A DNA stretch of 64,000 nucleotides from Dichetophora obliterata (taxonomy: Eukaryota > Arthropoda > Insecta > Diptera > Sciomyzidae): the NCBI GenBank assembly GCA_963920525.1, contig OY986437.1, positions 27,592,863 to 27,656,862 on the forward strand. The letters are read 5' to 3'. The translations under genes were made by a program, and so were the position numbers. Every line of letters starts with the position of its first letter. Position 1 is the stretch's first letter. Below, one piece after another: positions 57,301 to 64,000 of this stretch. The notes below the pieces were generated by a model. It ran no database searches. It saw only the letters and a list, made by a program, of their open reading frames with translations, and was not told the origin of the DNA.

Positions 57301-60300
57301 GTATTTAAATACCAAATATTAAAAAATTCTTAACATAATTTGTTAATATTGTGACGAAATTACCATTTTTGCACAAAAACGCGGTCAACCTAATATTTCA
57401 TGTTTTTAAGAGTGTTAATCCCGTTTTCCCTTTTGCATTGAAAATTTCCCCAAAACAGGGAAAATCCCTTTTCTGGCAACACTGGCTACAGCAACGATGT
57501 TGAACAGAGCTATGTCGCTATTGGTAACATTGTCATATTGTCCCACGTCTATGTTAATTAGAATATTTATCACCACTAATACGTTACTACGTACTAAATG
57601 ACATACATATCATTTCATTTAATCGCGAAATACTCACTTCAGAAAAATAATTATTGGGACTTCCCAATAAAGTATCTCAATAGCTCCGCAAGTGTTGTCC
57701 GTTATTCATAGTTTATTTATGCGGGGTACACATAAGCGATCATGAGTGACACTCATGCTCAAATTCTCTTCTTTTACGCAGGTGCGCGTGTGTGTACCTT
57801 CGCCATTCCACAGTCAACCACAGAAATTTTTGTCTACAGGGGCTTGTAATTTCTTAATTTGCTTAAGAACTTACGATCATAAGAAAGCGAAGATAGGAAG
57901 GTAAAAAGTGAGCCTAATATGAGTTGCTATTCCTCGCCTGTCGCTCAGTGCGTCTCTCTTTCGCCCTACATAAATTTGAAAGGAATATGAGAAGCAATAA
58001 AATCGTGGTAGTTAAATGCTAAATACCATACTCACTCCTACAAGACAAGTTCATAAAAGTTAATATGTCGAATTAAGTTTTTCTCTATATCGAAAGAGAT
58101 AGACATTAAAAATAAGTGTTTAAGTTAAGCTGCCGATCGCAGCGCCCTGTACACCTCGGCGCCTGGGTGGTCGCCCCAGTCGACGCCCCCTAAAGCCGCT
58201 TCTGACTGTTTCTAATGGTATCTCATATATAAAATAGGGTTTTTCAGAAATTGGATTTAAAAAAAAAATATAGCCAGGCATGTCCCCTTTAATAAAGTTT
58301 TTGTATAAATTTTTTAAAATCTTATTGTTTAACAAGTTTTTTAGACAAGACAAAAAGAAGGTTTACAATTATCAATGCACTTGGTGCATAAAATTCTTAA
58401 CTCCTGCATATATTTTAATACTTAAGGTTTATGGTAAAGCTTTAGGAATTTATGACTTACGCATAGATAACAGATCTGATGAACTCCGCATATGGGCAAT
58501 AACTCCTGATGAATATCACCGCTCAAAAGATCGACATTGCGACAACGTTCAGCCATCGACTCAATCAATGGACACTGATTCGAACCAACCATATAGTTTT
58601 TGTTACCCAAATAGGCGTCGTTTAAACTTTCATAATGACCAGCACCGAGTTCAGGCACAAAGTCGACAAAATCATTTGGTAGCTCAGGATAGCGAAGATA
58701 GCCATTGTTTCGCTTCTTTTTCTTCTTTTTCATATCTTCTTCTGCATTATCGGGATTATCGCTGTGATTATTGTGAGCACCGTTTCCATTGGAGCTGGAC
58801 ATGGCATTGGAATGTAATTCTTTGGATTTCTCAATGCTCGGGGTAAGTCCGAGGCTGTAATCCGAAATGAGTGTTGTAGATACATATGTAGAAAAGTATG
58901 TCTATCTTTAAGTTGTATGTGTCAAACTTACTGCTGATTGTCAAATTGCACCTTCTCCTTTTTTACCGATAGACGTTTTTGTTGTTCCAATGCCTCATTT
59001 TCCTCCGACTTTGATTCGTTTTCAATGACATTACGTAGAAAATGATTTTCATTGTCCACGGACTGTCGCAGTTTATCTAATGCACGTCGCATTTTCTCCA
59101 GACTGTAGGCGGTGGCAAGACGAGACAACACATGATCCTTGAGTCGCCTAATTTCTTCGGGATTGGCAATACCTAAGAAATTGTGTGCAAAACTTAAATA
59201 ATTTTTAAAATTGACATGTTTTAACAAACCCTCATGAGCTCCAGTATATTTGATGGTGTCGTCGATGATCAAATCTTCAATAGCTTGCAGTTTTTTGTCC
59301 ATGTTGTCCAACTTGTCCGGATCGAAGTCACGCTTCTGCTGCTTTTCTTCAGAATCGTTGTCCTCTTCGTTGGTGCTGCGTTTTTTTCTACATAATTAAA
59401 TAAATAATCGCTTTAAATTCTGTTTGACTCTACTTTATTCGGATGTCGGTCGAACTTACTTAAGAATGTCCTCATCTCTTATCCAAGACTTCTTTTTACG
59501 ATCTAGTCCAAAGTACTTTGACCAATTTACGGATTTCTTGCGCCGCATGTTTGCTCTCGAGTCTTCTGGCACTATTTGATCCTCCTTGATTACCTCCAAG
59601 TTCCTACGTCGTTTGGCGCTGCCTGCTGACGTTGTTGTAACATCACGTTTCTTCTTACGCTCCTCTTCCTCATCCTCATCGATGTCCTCCAACTCGTGTT
59701 CATCATCTTCTTCTTCCTCTTCGTGTTCGTCATGTTCATGTTCATCATGTTCTTCGGAGTCCTCACAGTCCTCGTGACTGTCGCCGTGAGCATGATGATA
59801 GCTGCGTTTGCGTTGCTGATGGCTCACTTCACTCTGATTCTGACTTTGAGACTTCGTGTGTTTGTGCCCCTCGTGTCCAGCGTGTTCCTGATGCTCATGT
59901 CCTGTAACGGGTGCTACCTTAGTTTCGTTTTCTTTGGCTGTTGGAGCACTCTCTAAACGCATATGCGTTTTCATGGTTGTGCTGGTGGTAGACTTTTGGG
60001 GCGCATTTGTTGTTGCAACATTCAACTGATCGTCCGTTGAGCGCTTCTTTTTCTCTTCACTGGTGGGTCCACCGAAGAGTTCATTCAATTCCCAGGCTAC
60101 CTTTTCATCGGTTTTACCAAAATTTCTATCCTCACTGGGTGAGCGTTTAACTGATGGCTGCATTGCGGGAACGCGCTTCTTACGCGATGAATATGGCAAC
60201 CAGGGCAGCACTGGATAGGAGCGCTTCTTTTGCATTAGTGGACCCATATAGTAGTTGGGACTGCTGGCAATCATTCGTTTGTACTCTTCGTGTAGATTAC

Positions 60301-60489
60301 CGTCTAGTTCATTTTCTTGTTGTTGATACTTTTCCCAGAGACGTCGTAGTGCATCCTTGTAGCGTGCTTCACGTTCGAGCTCTTGAGATTCCTCGATTTC
60401 CCGCAAAAACTGATCGGTTAACTCAGCATGGTCTCCACCGTTGGGGTTTGGAGTTTCACGCTCGCGAAAGATTGATGGGGCTGTGTTAT
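42313..60489 (-). CDS. Secreted multi-dibasic precursor with Cys-rich C-terminus, partial
   Basis: Four minus-strand exons join in phase: 60489-59460, 59387-58932, 58854-58461 and 42507-42313 (stop TAA at 42315). About 690 residues are visible; the acceptor at 60489 shows that an upstream exon, presumably with the signal peptide, is missing. Features: many Lys/Arg cleavage-type sites (QKKRSYPVLPW, SSRKKRVPAM, SVKRSP, EKQQKRDFD, a KKKKKKR run), a His/Asp/Glu-rich tract in exon 1, and a conserved-looking C-terminal domain with about eleven cysteines (QCPLIESMAERC, LPICGVHQICYLC, then GTSQVACDYQYLAEADAIC, NDCQAAARS, KECLKNSCLY). The exon junction falls after ICYLC and the last exon carries on the Cys pattern, so the 15,953-bp intron (42508-58460) is well supported. 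Such a layout suggests a prohormone-like or secretory-granule protein. I do not recognise a named family. The large intron contains the PIF-like/Tc1-like pair, tandem repeats and two other large elements. Confidence 0.85.
43446..45070 (+). mobile_element. Tc1-like transposon, structurally complete
   Basis: Terminal repeats start CAGTGACACATATTCG at both ends and continue for about 230 bp (43446-43673 against 44846-45070). Flanks are TA at 43444-43445 and TA at 45071-45072, the Tc1/mariner target. It carries one transposase gene, 43806-44816. The uninterrupted target site survives in copy A at 6738-6739. Inverted repeats of 230 bp are longer than in the simplest Tc1 elements but known in the long-repeat subgroup. 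Confidence 0.95.
43806..44816 (+). CDS. Tc1-like transposase (DD34E type, third acid changed)
   Basis: Uninterrupted 336-aa frame, normal length for Tc1 transposases. The N-terminal half has two helix-turn-helix segments (DTEKVQINLYHKEGYSNREI; LSIRQVNQIRKEATTSF) joined to a basic linker. The catalytic half shows VVFSDEKKFNLDGPD (first Asp), the GGGSVMVWAAFSS signature, FQQDNAAIH (second Asp) and WPACSPDLNPVQNLWG. In Tc1 relatives this last motif reads NP(I/V)ENLW with the catalytic Glu; here the codon is CAG, so Gln stands at position +35 from the second Asp, in DD34E spacing. If the base call is right, the protein should be catalytically dead or impaired although it can still bind DNA. The ATG follows a plausible context (AAAATGCC). 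It is nested in copy B of the PIF-like repeat, in the intron of the minus-strand precursor gene. Confidence 0.95.
   Translation: MPKGKYLNDTEKVQINLYHKEGYSNREIGRRLGRSEAVVRSFLKNGVNYGVKKSTKGNRKLSIRQVNQIRKEATTSFLNSTQIKEKLDLPVTTRHIAHILRNSDNVKWKKPVSKPVLKPHHKKARLDFAQKHMQWSTEWDNVVFSDEKKFNLDGPDSYSCYWHDLRNNDVRMSKRNFGGGSVMVWAAFSSRGKANICFVPPKMNSKKYTELLDDALISFLDDKMDEDSIFQQDNAAIHVSKEALKWFEEHNIPLMKWPACSPDLNPVQNLWGCIPRKIYGQKAQGHLYKTVLELKLAIKEAWEDLDRQLLENLVKSMPNRIFEVIIKMVDQLIIEN
46983..48390. other. Intronic non-coding DNA
   Basis: AT-rich; two short direct repeats of CTCTCAGAGA-like motifs near 47880-47915. No exon or bounded element recognised, apart from a more GC-balanced stretch at 48030-48230 with no clear coding meaning. 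Confidence 0.4.
48398..48760. repeat. Tandem repeat, ~80-bp unit, four to five copies
   Basis: Each unit contains TTTTTATTTTTTAAAGCAA, AATAAAAAG, a (TTTGCCCG)-type block and GAGCACAAAATAACTGG. Units start near 48402, 48481, 48562, 48641 and 48720, the last one degenerate. Confidence 0.75.
48946..49464 (-). mobile_element. piggyBac-like short element, second copy
   Basis: Read on the minus strand from 49464 it begins CCCTTTCAGTGGATTTGCCC after TTAA (49465-49468) and follows the copy at 713-1242. The far end (48946) ends AAAGGG but its flank is not TTAA. Confidence 0.65.
49561..49680. mobile_element. Palindromic MITE, copy 2
   Basis: GGGGCCGAATTACAACATCC at the left mirrors GGATGCTGTAGTTCGGCCGC at the right, with GTGATCG continuing the repeat. 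The core differs from copy 1 (3631) by an internal CTCTTCGTAATTGTG duplication. Immediately downstream is a tRNA-like sequence whose box B it appears to interrupt. Confidence 0.75.
49681..49745 (-). other. tRNA-like sequence, minus strand
   Basis: Minus strand: GATAGACGAGTGGATAAG (box A-like), GTTAGACTAGCAC, then GTAGGTTCAAATCAG (box B-like). The 3' half is cut by the MITE at 49561-49680. Probably a tRNA-derived repeat rather than a gene. Confidence 0.4.
49781..50040. repeat. Two-copy direct repeat with box-B-like motif
   Basis: GTGGGTTCGAGGACCAGCTCG at about 49798 (compared as 'gtgggttcgagg' plus 'ccagctcg') recurs as GTGGGCTCGTGTGCCAGCTC at about 49989, each followed by an AAAAAATAT/T-rich block. 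Possibly tRNA-derived tails. Confidence 0.45.
51471..51611. mobile_element. 141-bp palindromic MITE, AGGGGCCCTCAAACGATAC
   Basis: AGGGGCCCTCAAACGATACT at the left is mirrored by AGTATCGTTTGAGGGCCCCT at the right, with TACATGTCCA continuing; internal GATACTACATGTG repeats. Related by its TACTACATG core to the element 33076-34041. It lies upstream of the transposase-like gene. Confidence 0.75.
51696..53483 (+). pseudogene. Transposase-like protein gene, two exons, two stop codons
   Basis: ATG at 51696; exon 1 to 52992, intron 52993-53058 (GCAG|gtattt .. tttaag|GTGTT), exon 2 to TAA at 53481-53483. Read through, about 573 codons. The N-terminal ~110 residues hold paired cysteines (CYVCG, CDYCYRNL, CYFCV) suggesting zinc binding. 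The middle has EEWRLFIDASVNSLKVVLLH and KICCDLKVVGLLMG, which look like an RNase-H-fold strand and following segment; then CFLCTWEGRKRD. The C-terminal part has MSLKIHFLHNHLDFFPDDLG, SDEHGERFHQDI and MLGEYCWSICRDT, a combination found in many arthropod and cnidarian repeat-encoded 'uncharacterized' proteins. Premature TAA at 52875-52877 (in ..ILPP*HIKLGL..) and TGA at 53142-53144 break the frame; both are single-base changes from sense codons. Superfamily not assigned. Confidence 0.8.
54330..54616 (-). repeat. Tandem pair of ~137-bp units containing tRNA-like sequence
   Basis: Two nearly identical units (about 54340-54478 and 54479-54616) share CTGTGAGATACGAACCCACT, AAGGTTTTAAATTTATGACT and CACTGCTCTATGAAGCCTTA. 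On the minus strand each reads as a tRNA-like body with TAGAGCAGTGAG (box A region) and GGTTCGTATCTC (box B). A tRNA-derived SINE head or decayed tRNA duplicated in tandem. Confidence 0.6.
54617..55209. other. Intronic, nothing bounded
   Basis: AT-rich DNA. 54993-55033 repeats the block CTTGATCTAAAGCTC.CAAT seen also at about 20882, 22455 and 24226, so a small dispersed repeat is present but its ends are not defined. Confidence 0.4.
55210..57484. mobile_element. hAT-like element with CAGTGTTGCCAGA ends
   Basis: Left CAGTGTTGCCAGATTTT, right read inward CAGTGTTGCCAGAAAAG. Flanks are GCTACAGC at 55202-55209 and GCTACAGC at 57485-57492, an exact 8-bp duplication. No transposase frame remains. 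A MITE is nested at 55264-55534. GATATCTACC(C/T)-type motifs recur at about 55988, 56160 and 56866. Confidence 0.9.
55264..55534. mobile_element. AGGGGTATTTACGATTC MITE, AAT duplication
   Basis: Left AGGGGTATTTACGATTC, right read inward AGGGGTATTCACGATTC; GTGCACTTGCCTGT mirrors on both arms. Flanks are AAT at 55261-55263 and 55535-55537. It lies just inside the left end of the hAT-like element. A half copy is at 37597-37735. Confidence 0.85.
57485..58460. other. Intron sequence with a GC-rich island
   Basis: The stretch is non-coding and AT-rich except for about 58128-58205, which is strongly GC-rich (GCGCCCTGTACACCTCGGC, GGTCGCCCCAGTCGACGCC). On the minus strand it is open for about 45 codons and looks coding, but it has no start, splice sites or partner. 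Probably a transposon or other insertion remnant. Confidence 0.45.
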
Positions 60490-60734
60490 CTGAATGAAAA
60501 TTTTAATTGATTTTAAAACTACCAAAATAAATTGTATAGCAATATCGTTAATCGTTTATACCAATCAGACTAAGTTCTTTCTTTTTAAAGACAATGAAGA
60601 AAATACTGGAAACTCTAAACAGGTTTCAGTTTGCTGTCAAAGTCACAGTCACCTCAATAGACAGCCAATGCCGATTAAAAACATTCCTTCTTTAATCATA
60701 CACTGGACTCTAATCGTGCTCAAAAGCAGAATCA

Positions 60735-63700
60735 TAAAATTTGAGCTTAGTGGAGTTCGTAACACCATCACTGCCACCAGAGAATGCCCTCAAGGGAGGG
60801 GTACTTTCATCTCTTGTGGACCCTATTCGTGGACGAACTTCTCGCAAGTTTCAACAACCAGGGTTTTGACACCAGAGGATATGCGGATGATCTGGTTATC
60901 TCTAGTCTAGACTATCATGGACCGACAGTATCGGATAGAATGCAGAGTTTCCTCTGTATAATTTTCAATTGTAAGGTGTAAGGAAAAAGGGTTAAGCATA
61001 AATCCTGACAAACCAATTCTGATACCTTTTTCTAGGAAAAGCAGCCTAAATCTGTTAAGGACTTCCCTGGATGGAAAGGTCATTGACTTTCCAAATAAGG
61101 TTAGGTACTTAGGAGTGATTTTTGACAAGCAGCTCTGTTGGAACACCCACCTACCTTCAATTACAGGCAAGACAACACGTGCCTGTTTTGCCTGTCAAAG
61201 TCTCATTGGCAAAATGTGGGCCTCAAACCAAAATTGCTAGACTTATGGTTACGTATGCGGCACTTGCACGGTGGCCCAATTTCCAACAAGGTACTGACAA
61301 AGCTCCGAAGAATGGCGCGCATTTTTATCACTAGGGCAATGAAAACGTGTCCATATTAACCTCAATGTGTGATAATTGGAATACCCCTTTAGCGGTAATT
61401 ATCGAAAAAGAGGCATGTTTAAGTACACTAAGTACATTGCTTTTAATATTGTTCTTACGGGGCTAATCGTTGGCGGACTCATGAAGCTTTGGATAGATGA
61501 GTCACTCTAAGAACTTTGAATCAGCAGAACCGTTAGTGCATTTCTAGATGGCTCAAAGGCCAGGAGTTTTGTGAGTAAAGGCACTCCTCCGGGGGGTGCT
61601 CTATTACTCTTATTATGGAACTTGGTAGTAAATTACTACTAAGGAAATTAGAAAAAGTGGGTTGGTAGGTGATTGCTGATGTGGATTAAGAAGCTATTGC
61701 TGCACAGGGAAAAATTCCTAACACTCTCTCGGCGCTGCTTGGTTCAGTGCTCTCCGATCTCAATAGTTGAGCGAAAAGTTGTAGGCTGGGTGTAAATCCA
61801 TAAAAAAACTGAACTGGACTTTTTTACGAGGAAATACAAAATTGCGCGCATAATTTCTCCACGTCTTGATGGCACTCAGCTAAACTTCGTGGAAGAGGCA
61901 AAATACTAAGAAATTATTTTGGATAGAAAATTAAGTTAGAAACCGAATAATATTCTTGAGCAAACTAGGAAAGCTAATGTTGCTTTACATGCATGTAAGA
62001 ACGGTATAGGTAATACATAAAGACTTACCCCGAATATTGCATGTTGGATTTACACAGCTATAGTGAAGTCAACACTAAAATACAGTCTAATTGCAAATAG
62101 TAAGGGAAAAGTACAAAGAACTGAGTCCGTTTGTATCAGCGGAGTGCTTAGGTGCACTTCATCTGAGGTGCTAAATGCAGTTCATTGTTTAATACCCCTA
62201 GATATTGTAGGAAAAAGGATGGCATAGGAAACAGCCATCAGCTATAGAGTAACCACGCAGTGGGCTAGCACTCGTACAGGTCACTCCTCTATTGTCGATT
62301 TTGCAGGAGCAGTTTCTAGCAATATCGATTACATAATTGCCACTCCCTCATTCGAAAACAGATTCCACACAGTAATCCTTACCAGAGTAGAATGGGACGG
62401 GTTACTGCCGCTTAACCAAGTTGGAGCGCATATTTGTACTGACGGCTTAAAACTTGACAGCAAAGTCGAGGGATGCGTCTTTTAAATGGATCTGGACATC
62501 AGAACCTCATTTAGACTGCCAGATCAGAATGGCCATTGTGGCCAAACTGCTACAGAAATGGCTAATTTCAGGTGTAAGAATAGCACCACCTCTAACGAAG
62601 CTAGACAGATGTGGCTTAGTTTAACTGAAAAACGAACGACAAAGATCACTAAATTGGCTAGAAAAAATCTCTCCATACTGATAAGCATAATAACAGGGGG
62701 ACTGTCTTAAAGGTAGGCATTCCCCTTAGAAGGGGGGTTCATGCGAATGACTTATGCAGGAGCTGCAGGGATGAGGAAGAGGAGGATACGGTATCGCATC
62801 TTCTTTGTAAATGCCCCGCTCTGTCCCGCAGAAGTCTTAAGCATCTACGTAGCCTCTTCACGATCTCTGAAATCTTGGACCAAAGCATACAACACGACAA
62901 AACTAGCCAGGATCCAGCGATCTGAGTGCATACATATTACAGGGGGTATTCGATCATGCCCCACTGAGGCACTTAACTTTTTGACACACTTACTTCCCAT
63001 AGATCTACACATCAAGCTCACCGCCACAGTGCAGTCAGACTCAGAGAGTCCTACAACTGGCGGAATAGACCTTATGGGTACAGCAACTTGGAGGACCTGA
63101 TCTAGCCTTCGATGTGTCCTTCTACACTGACGGATCCAAGATGGACTGCGGAGTGGGAGCTGGCATATACTCTGAGAAACTGGGAGTTGTGGACGCTTTT
63201 CGTCTGCCAAAATCAGCCAGCGTCTTTCAGGCTGAGCTTTTACCGATAAGAGAAGCTTTTCACGCCTTAAGTAGACTAACACCAATTACCTCAATACAAC
63301 TATTATGACGGATAGCCAAGCTGCCATTAAAGCTTAGCTGCGATCAGTACCAACTCCAAACTGGTAAGGCAATGTAAGGATGAACTAGCCCGGCTAAGTC
63401 ACCAGATTAACATTACCATAATCTTGGTTCCCGGCCATAGGCACACATATGGTAATAAAGAGGCTGATGAACTGGCTAGCCGGGGTTCCTAACTTGACGT
63501 TTCAAGAGCGGAACCAGTCGAAGTTTCACTAAACATCGCTAAGGGAGGAATTCACTCTTACTATTTTACCTTAGCCGGTCGCAGATGGAGAGGAATACCA
63601 ACCTGCACCACATCAAGAAAACTATGGCCTCTTTCCAACCTAGGTATAACTCAAAAGATGCTCTCAAAACCCCAGAAAGACATAGTCAGGAGCACGGCTA

Positions 63701-63946
63701 TTATTACGGGTTACTCGTGCATCGGAGTACACGCCGAAAAAATCGAACTGCCTTTCAACACCCGCTGTCGTAGCTTCAATTATCCAAATGAAAAGCAAAC
63801 ACTGACACACTTTCTATACACCTTCCCGGTCCTGGCCAGGTTTAGACTAAAAGCGGTAGGCAATCCCTTCTTCAACAATCTAGAAGAACTCTTAATAACA
63901 AAAATCTACAGTCTTCTAACGTTCATTAACCGAACCGGGTGGTTAT
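60735..63946 (+). pseudogene. Non-LTR retrotransposon remnants with RNase H, in overlapping sets
   Basis: Three blocks in plus orientation. Block 1 (60735-61480) has reverse-transcriptase text LLWTLFVDELLASFNNQGFD, GYADDLVIS, then VRYLGVIFDKQLCW. Block 2 (61480-62870) repeats the reverse-transcriptase start (PPGGALL.LLWNLV), proceeds through decayed RNase H and ends with CRSCRDEEEEDTVSHLLCKC. Block 3 (62895-63946) restarts before RNase H (QRSECIHITGGIRSCPTEAL, then FYTDGSKMDCGVGAGIYSE and FQAELLPIREAFHAL) and continues to a decayed end. Stops and frameshifts occur throughout. RNase H after the reverse transcriptase fits the I/LOA/R1-like clades rather than jockey. It lies upstream of the visible exons of the precursor gene, possibly in its first intron. 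Confidence 0.8.
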
Positions 63947-64000
63947 AACCTAACAGTGCGATAGTCACTCAACTTACAGGATCACGAGATTATTGTATCA

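Noticed and set aside
58118..58353. Minus-strand frame of 77 codons
   Set aside because: It starts in AT-rich intron sequence and owes its end to the GC-rich island; no splice or start support.
59586..59956. Plus-strand Ser/Cys- and Phe-rich frames
   Set aside because: They are mirror readings of the acidic/His-rich tract of the minus-strand precursor exon.
62845..63285. Minus-strand 146-codon frame
   Set aside because: It is antisense to recognisable RNase H text of the plus-strand retrotransposon remnant.

Overview
The window is AT-rich eukaryotic nuclear DNA with short spliceosomal introns (GT..AG, polypyrimidine acceptors), AATAAA signals and protein families that point to an insect. 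Codon style, intron size and the mix of Tc1/mariner, hAT, PIF-like and jockey-like elements suggest a higher fly (Diptera, Brachycera). The genus cannot be fixed from the sequence alone. Most of the 64 kb is transposon-derived; genes are islands within it.

Genes, left to right. (1) 3862-5395 (+): long exon with repeated (S/P)EYxxxF-type motifs, probably an MDM1-like microtubule-associated protein; its upstream coding exon is not seen. (2) 16357-18462 (+): complete three-exon XK-related (XKR) membrane protein, 645 aa. (3) 23024-23325 (-): terminal exon of an unidentified gene. It faces away from (4) 26826-29107 (+), a complete five-exon ribophorin II (oligosaccharyltransferase subunit), 636 aa. 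(5) 30512-31356 (-): complete four-exon prenylated Rab acceptor (RABAC1/PRA1), 191 aa, tail-to-tail with ribophorin II. (6) 42313-60489 (-): secreted, heavily dibasic, His/Asp/Glu-rich precursor with a Cys-rich C-terminal domain. Its last two exons are separated by a 16-kb intron packed with transposons, and its signal-peptide exon lies beyond the visible part. Items 4 and 5 are housekeeping secretory-pathway genes and item 6 encodes a secretory cargo, but nothing in the sequence suggests they are co-regulated.

Mobile DNA is dense and nested. Several insertions carry exact target-site duplications: three hAT-like elements with 8-bp duplications (51-2445, 10124-13982 with one mismatch, 55210-57484); piggyBac-like short elements at TTAA; many 3-bp-duplication (TAA/TTA/AAT) PIF/Harbinger-like short elements; a complete Tc1-like element (43446-45070) with an uninterrupted 336-aa transposase whose third catalytic residue appears changed from Glu to Gln; and a 3.7-kb element with roughly 500-640 bp inverted repeats (50468-54134) carrying a spliced, unusual transposase-like gene broken by two stop codons. 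Non-LTR retrotransposon remnants lie at 9930-14895, 25430-25930 and 60735-63946.

The most informative events are two natural before/after pairs. The Tc1-like insertion at 43446 has its matching empty site in a second copy of the host repeat at 6738-6739. The hAT-like element at 10124 splits a reverse-transcriptase reading frame that rejoins cleanly once the element and one duplication copy are removed. The left part of the 50.5-54.1 kb element and the unidentified 23-kb exon are the best places to look for something undescribed.
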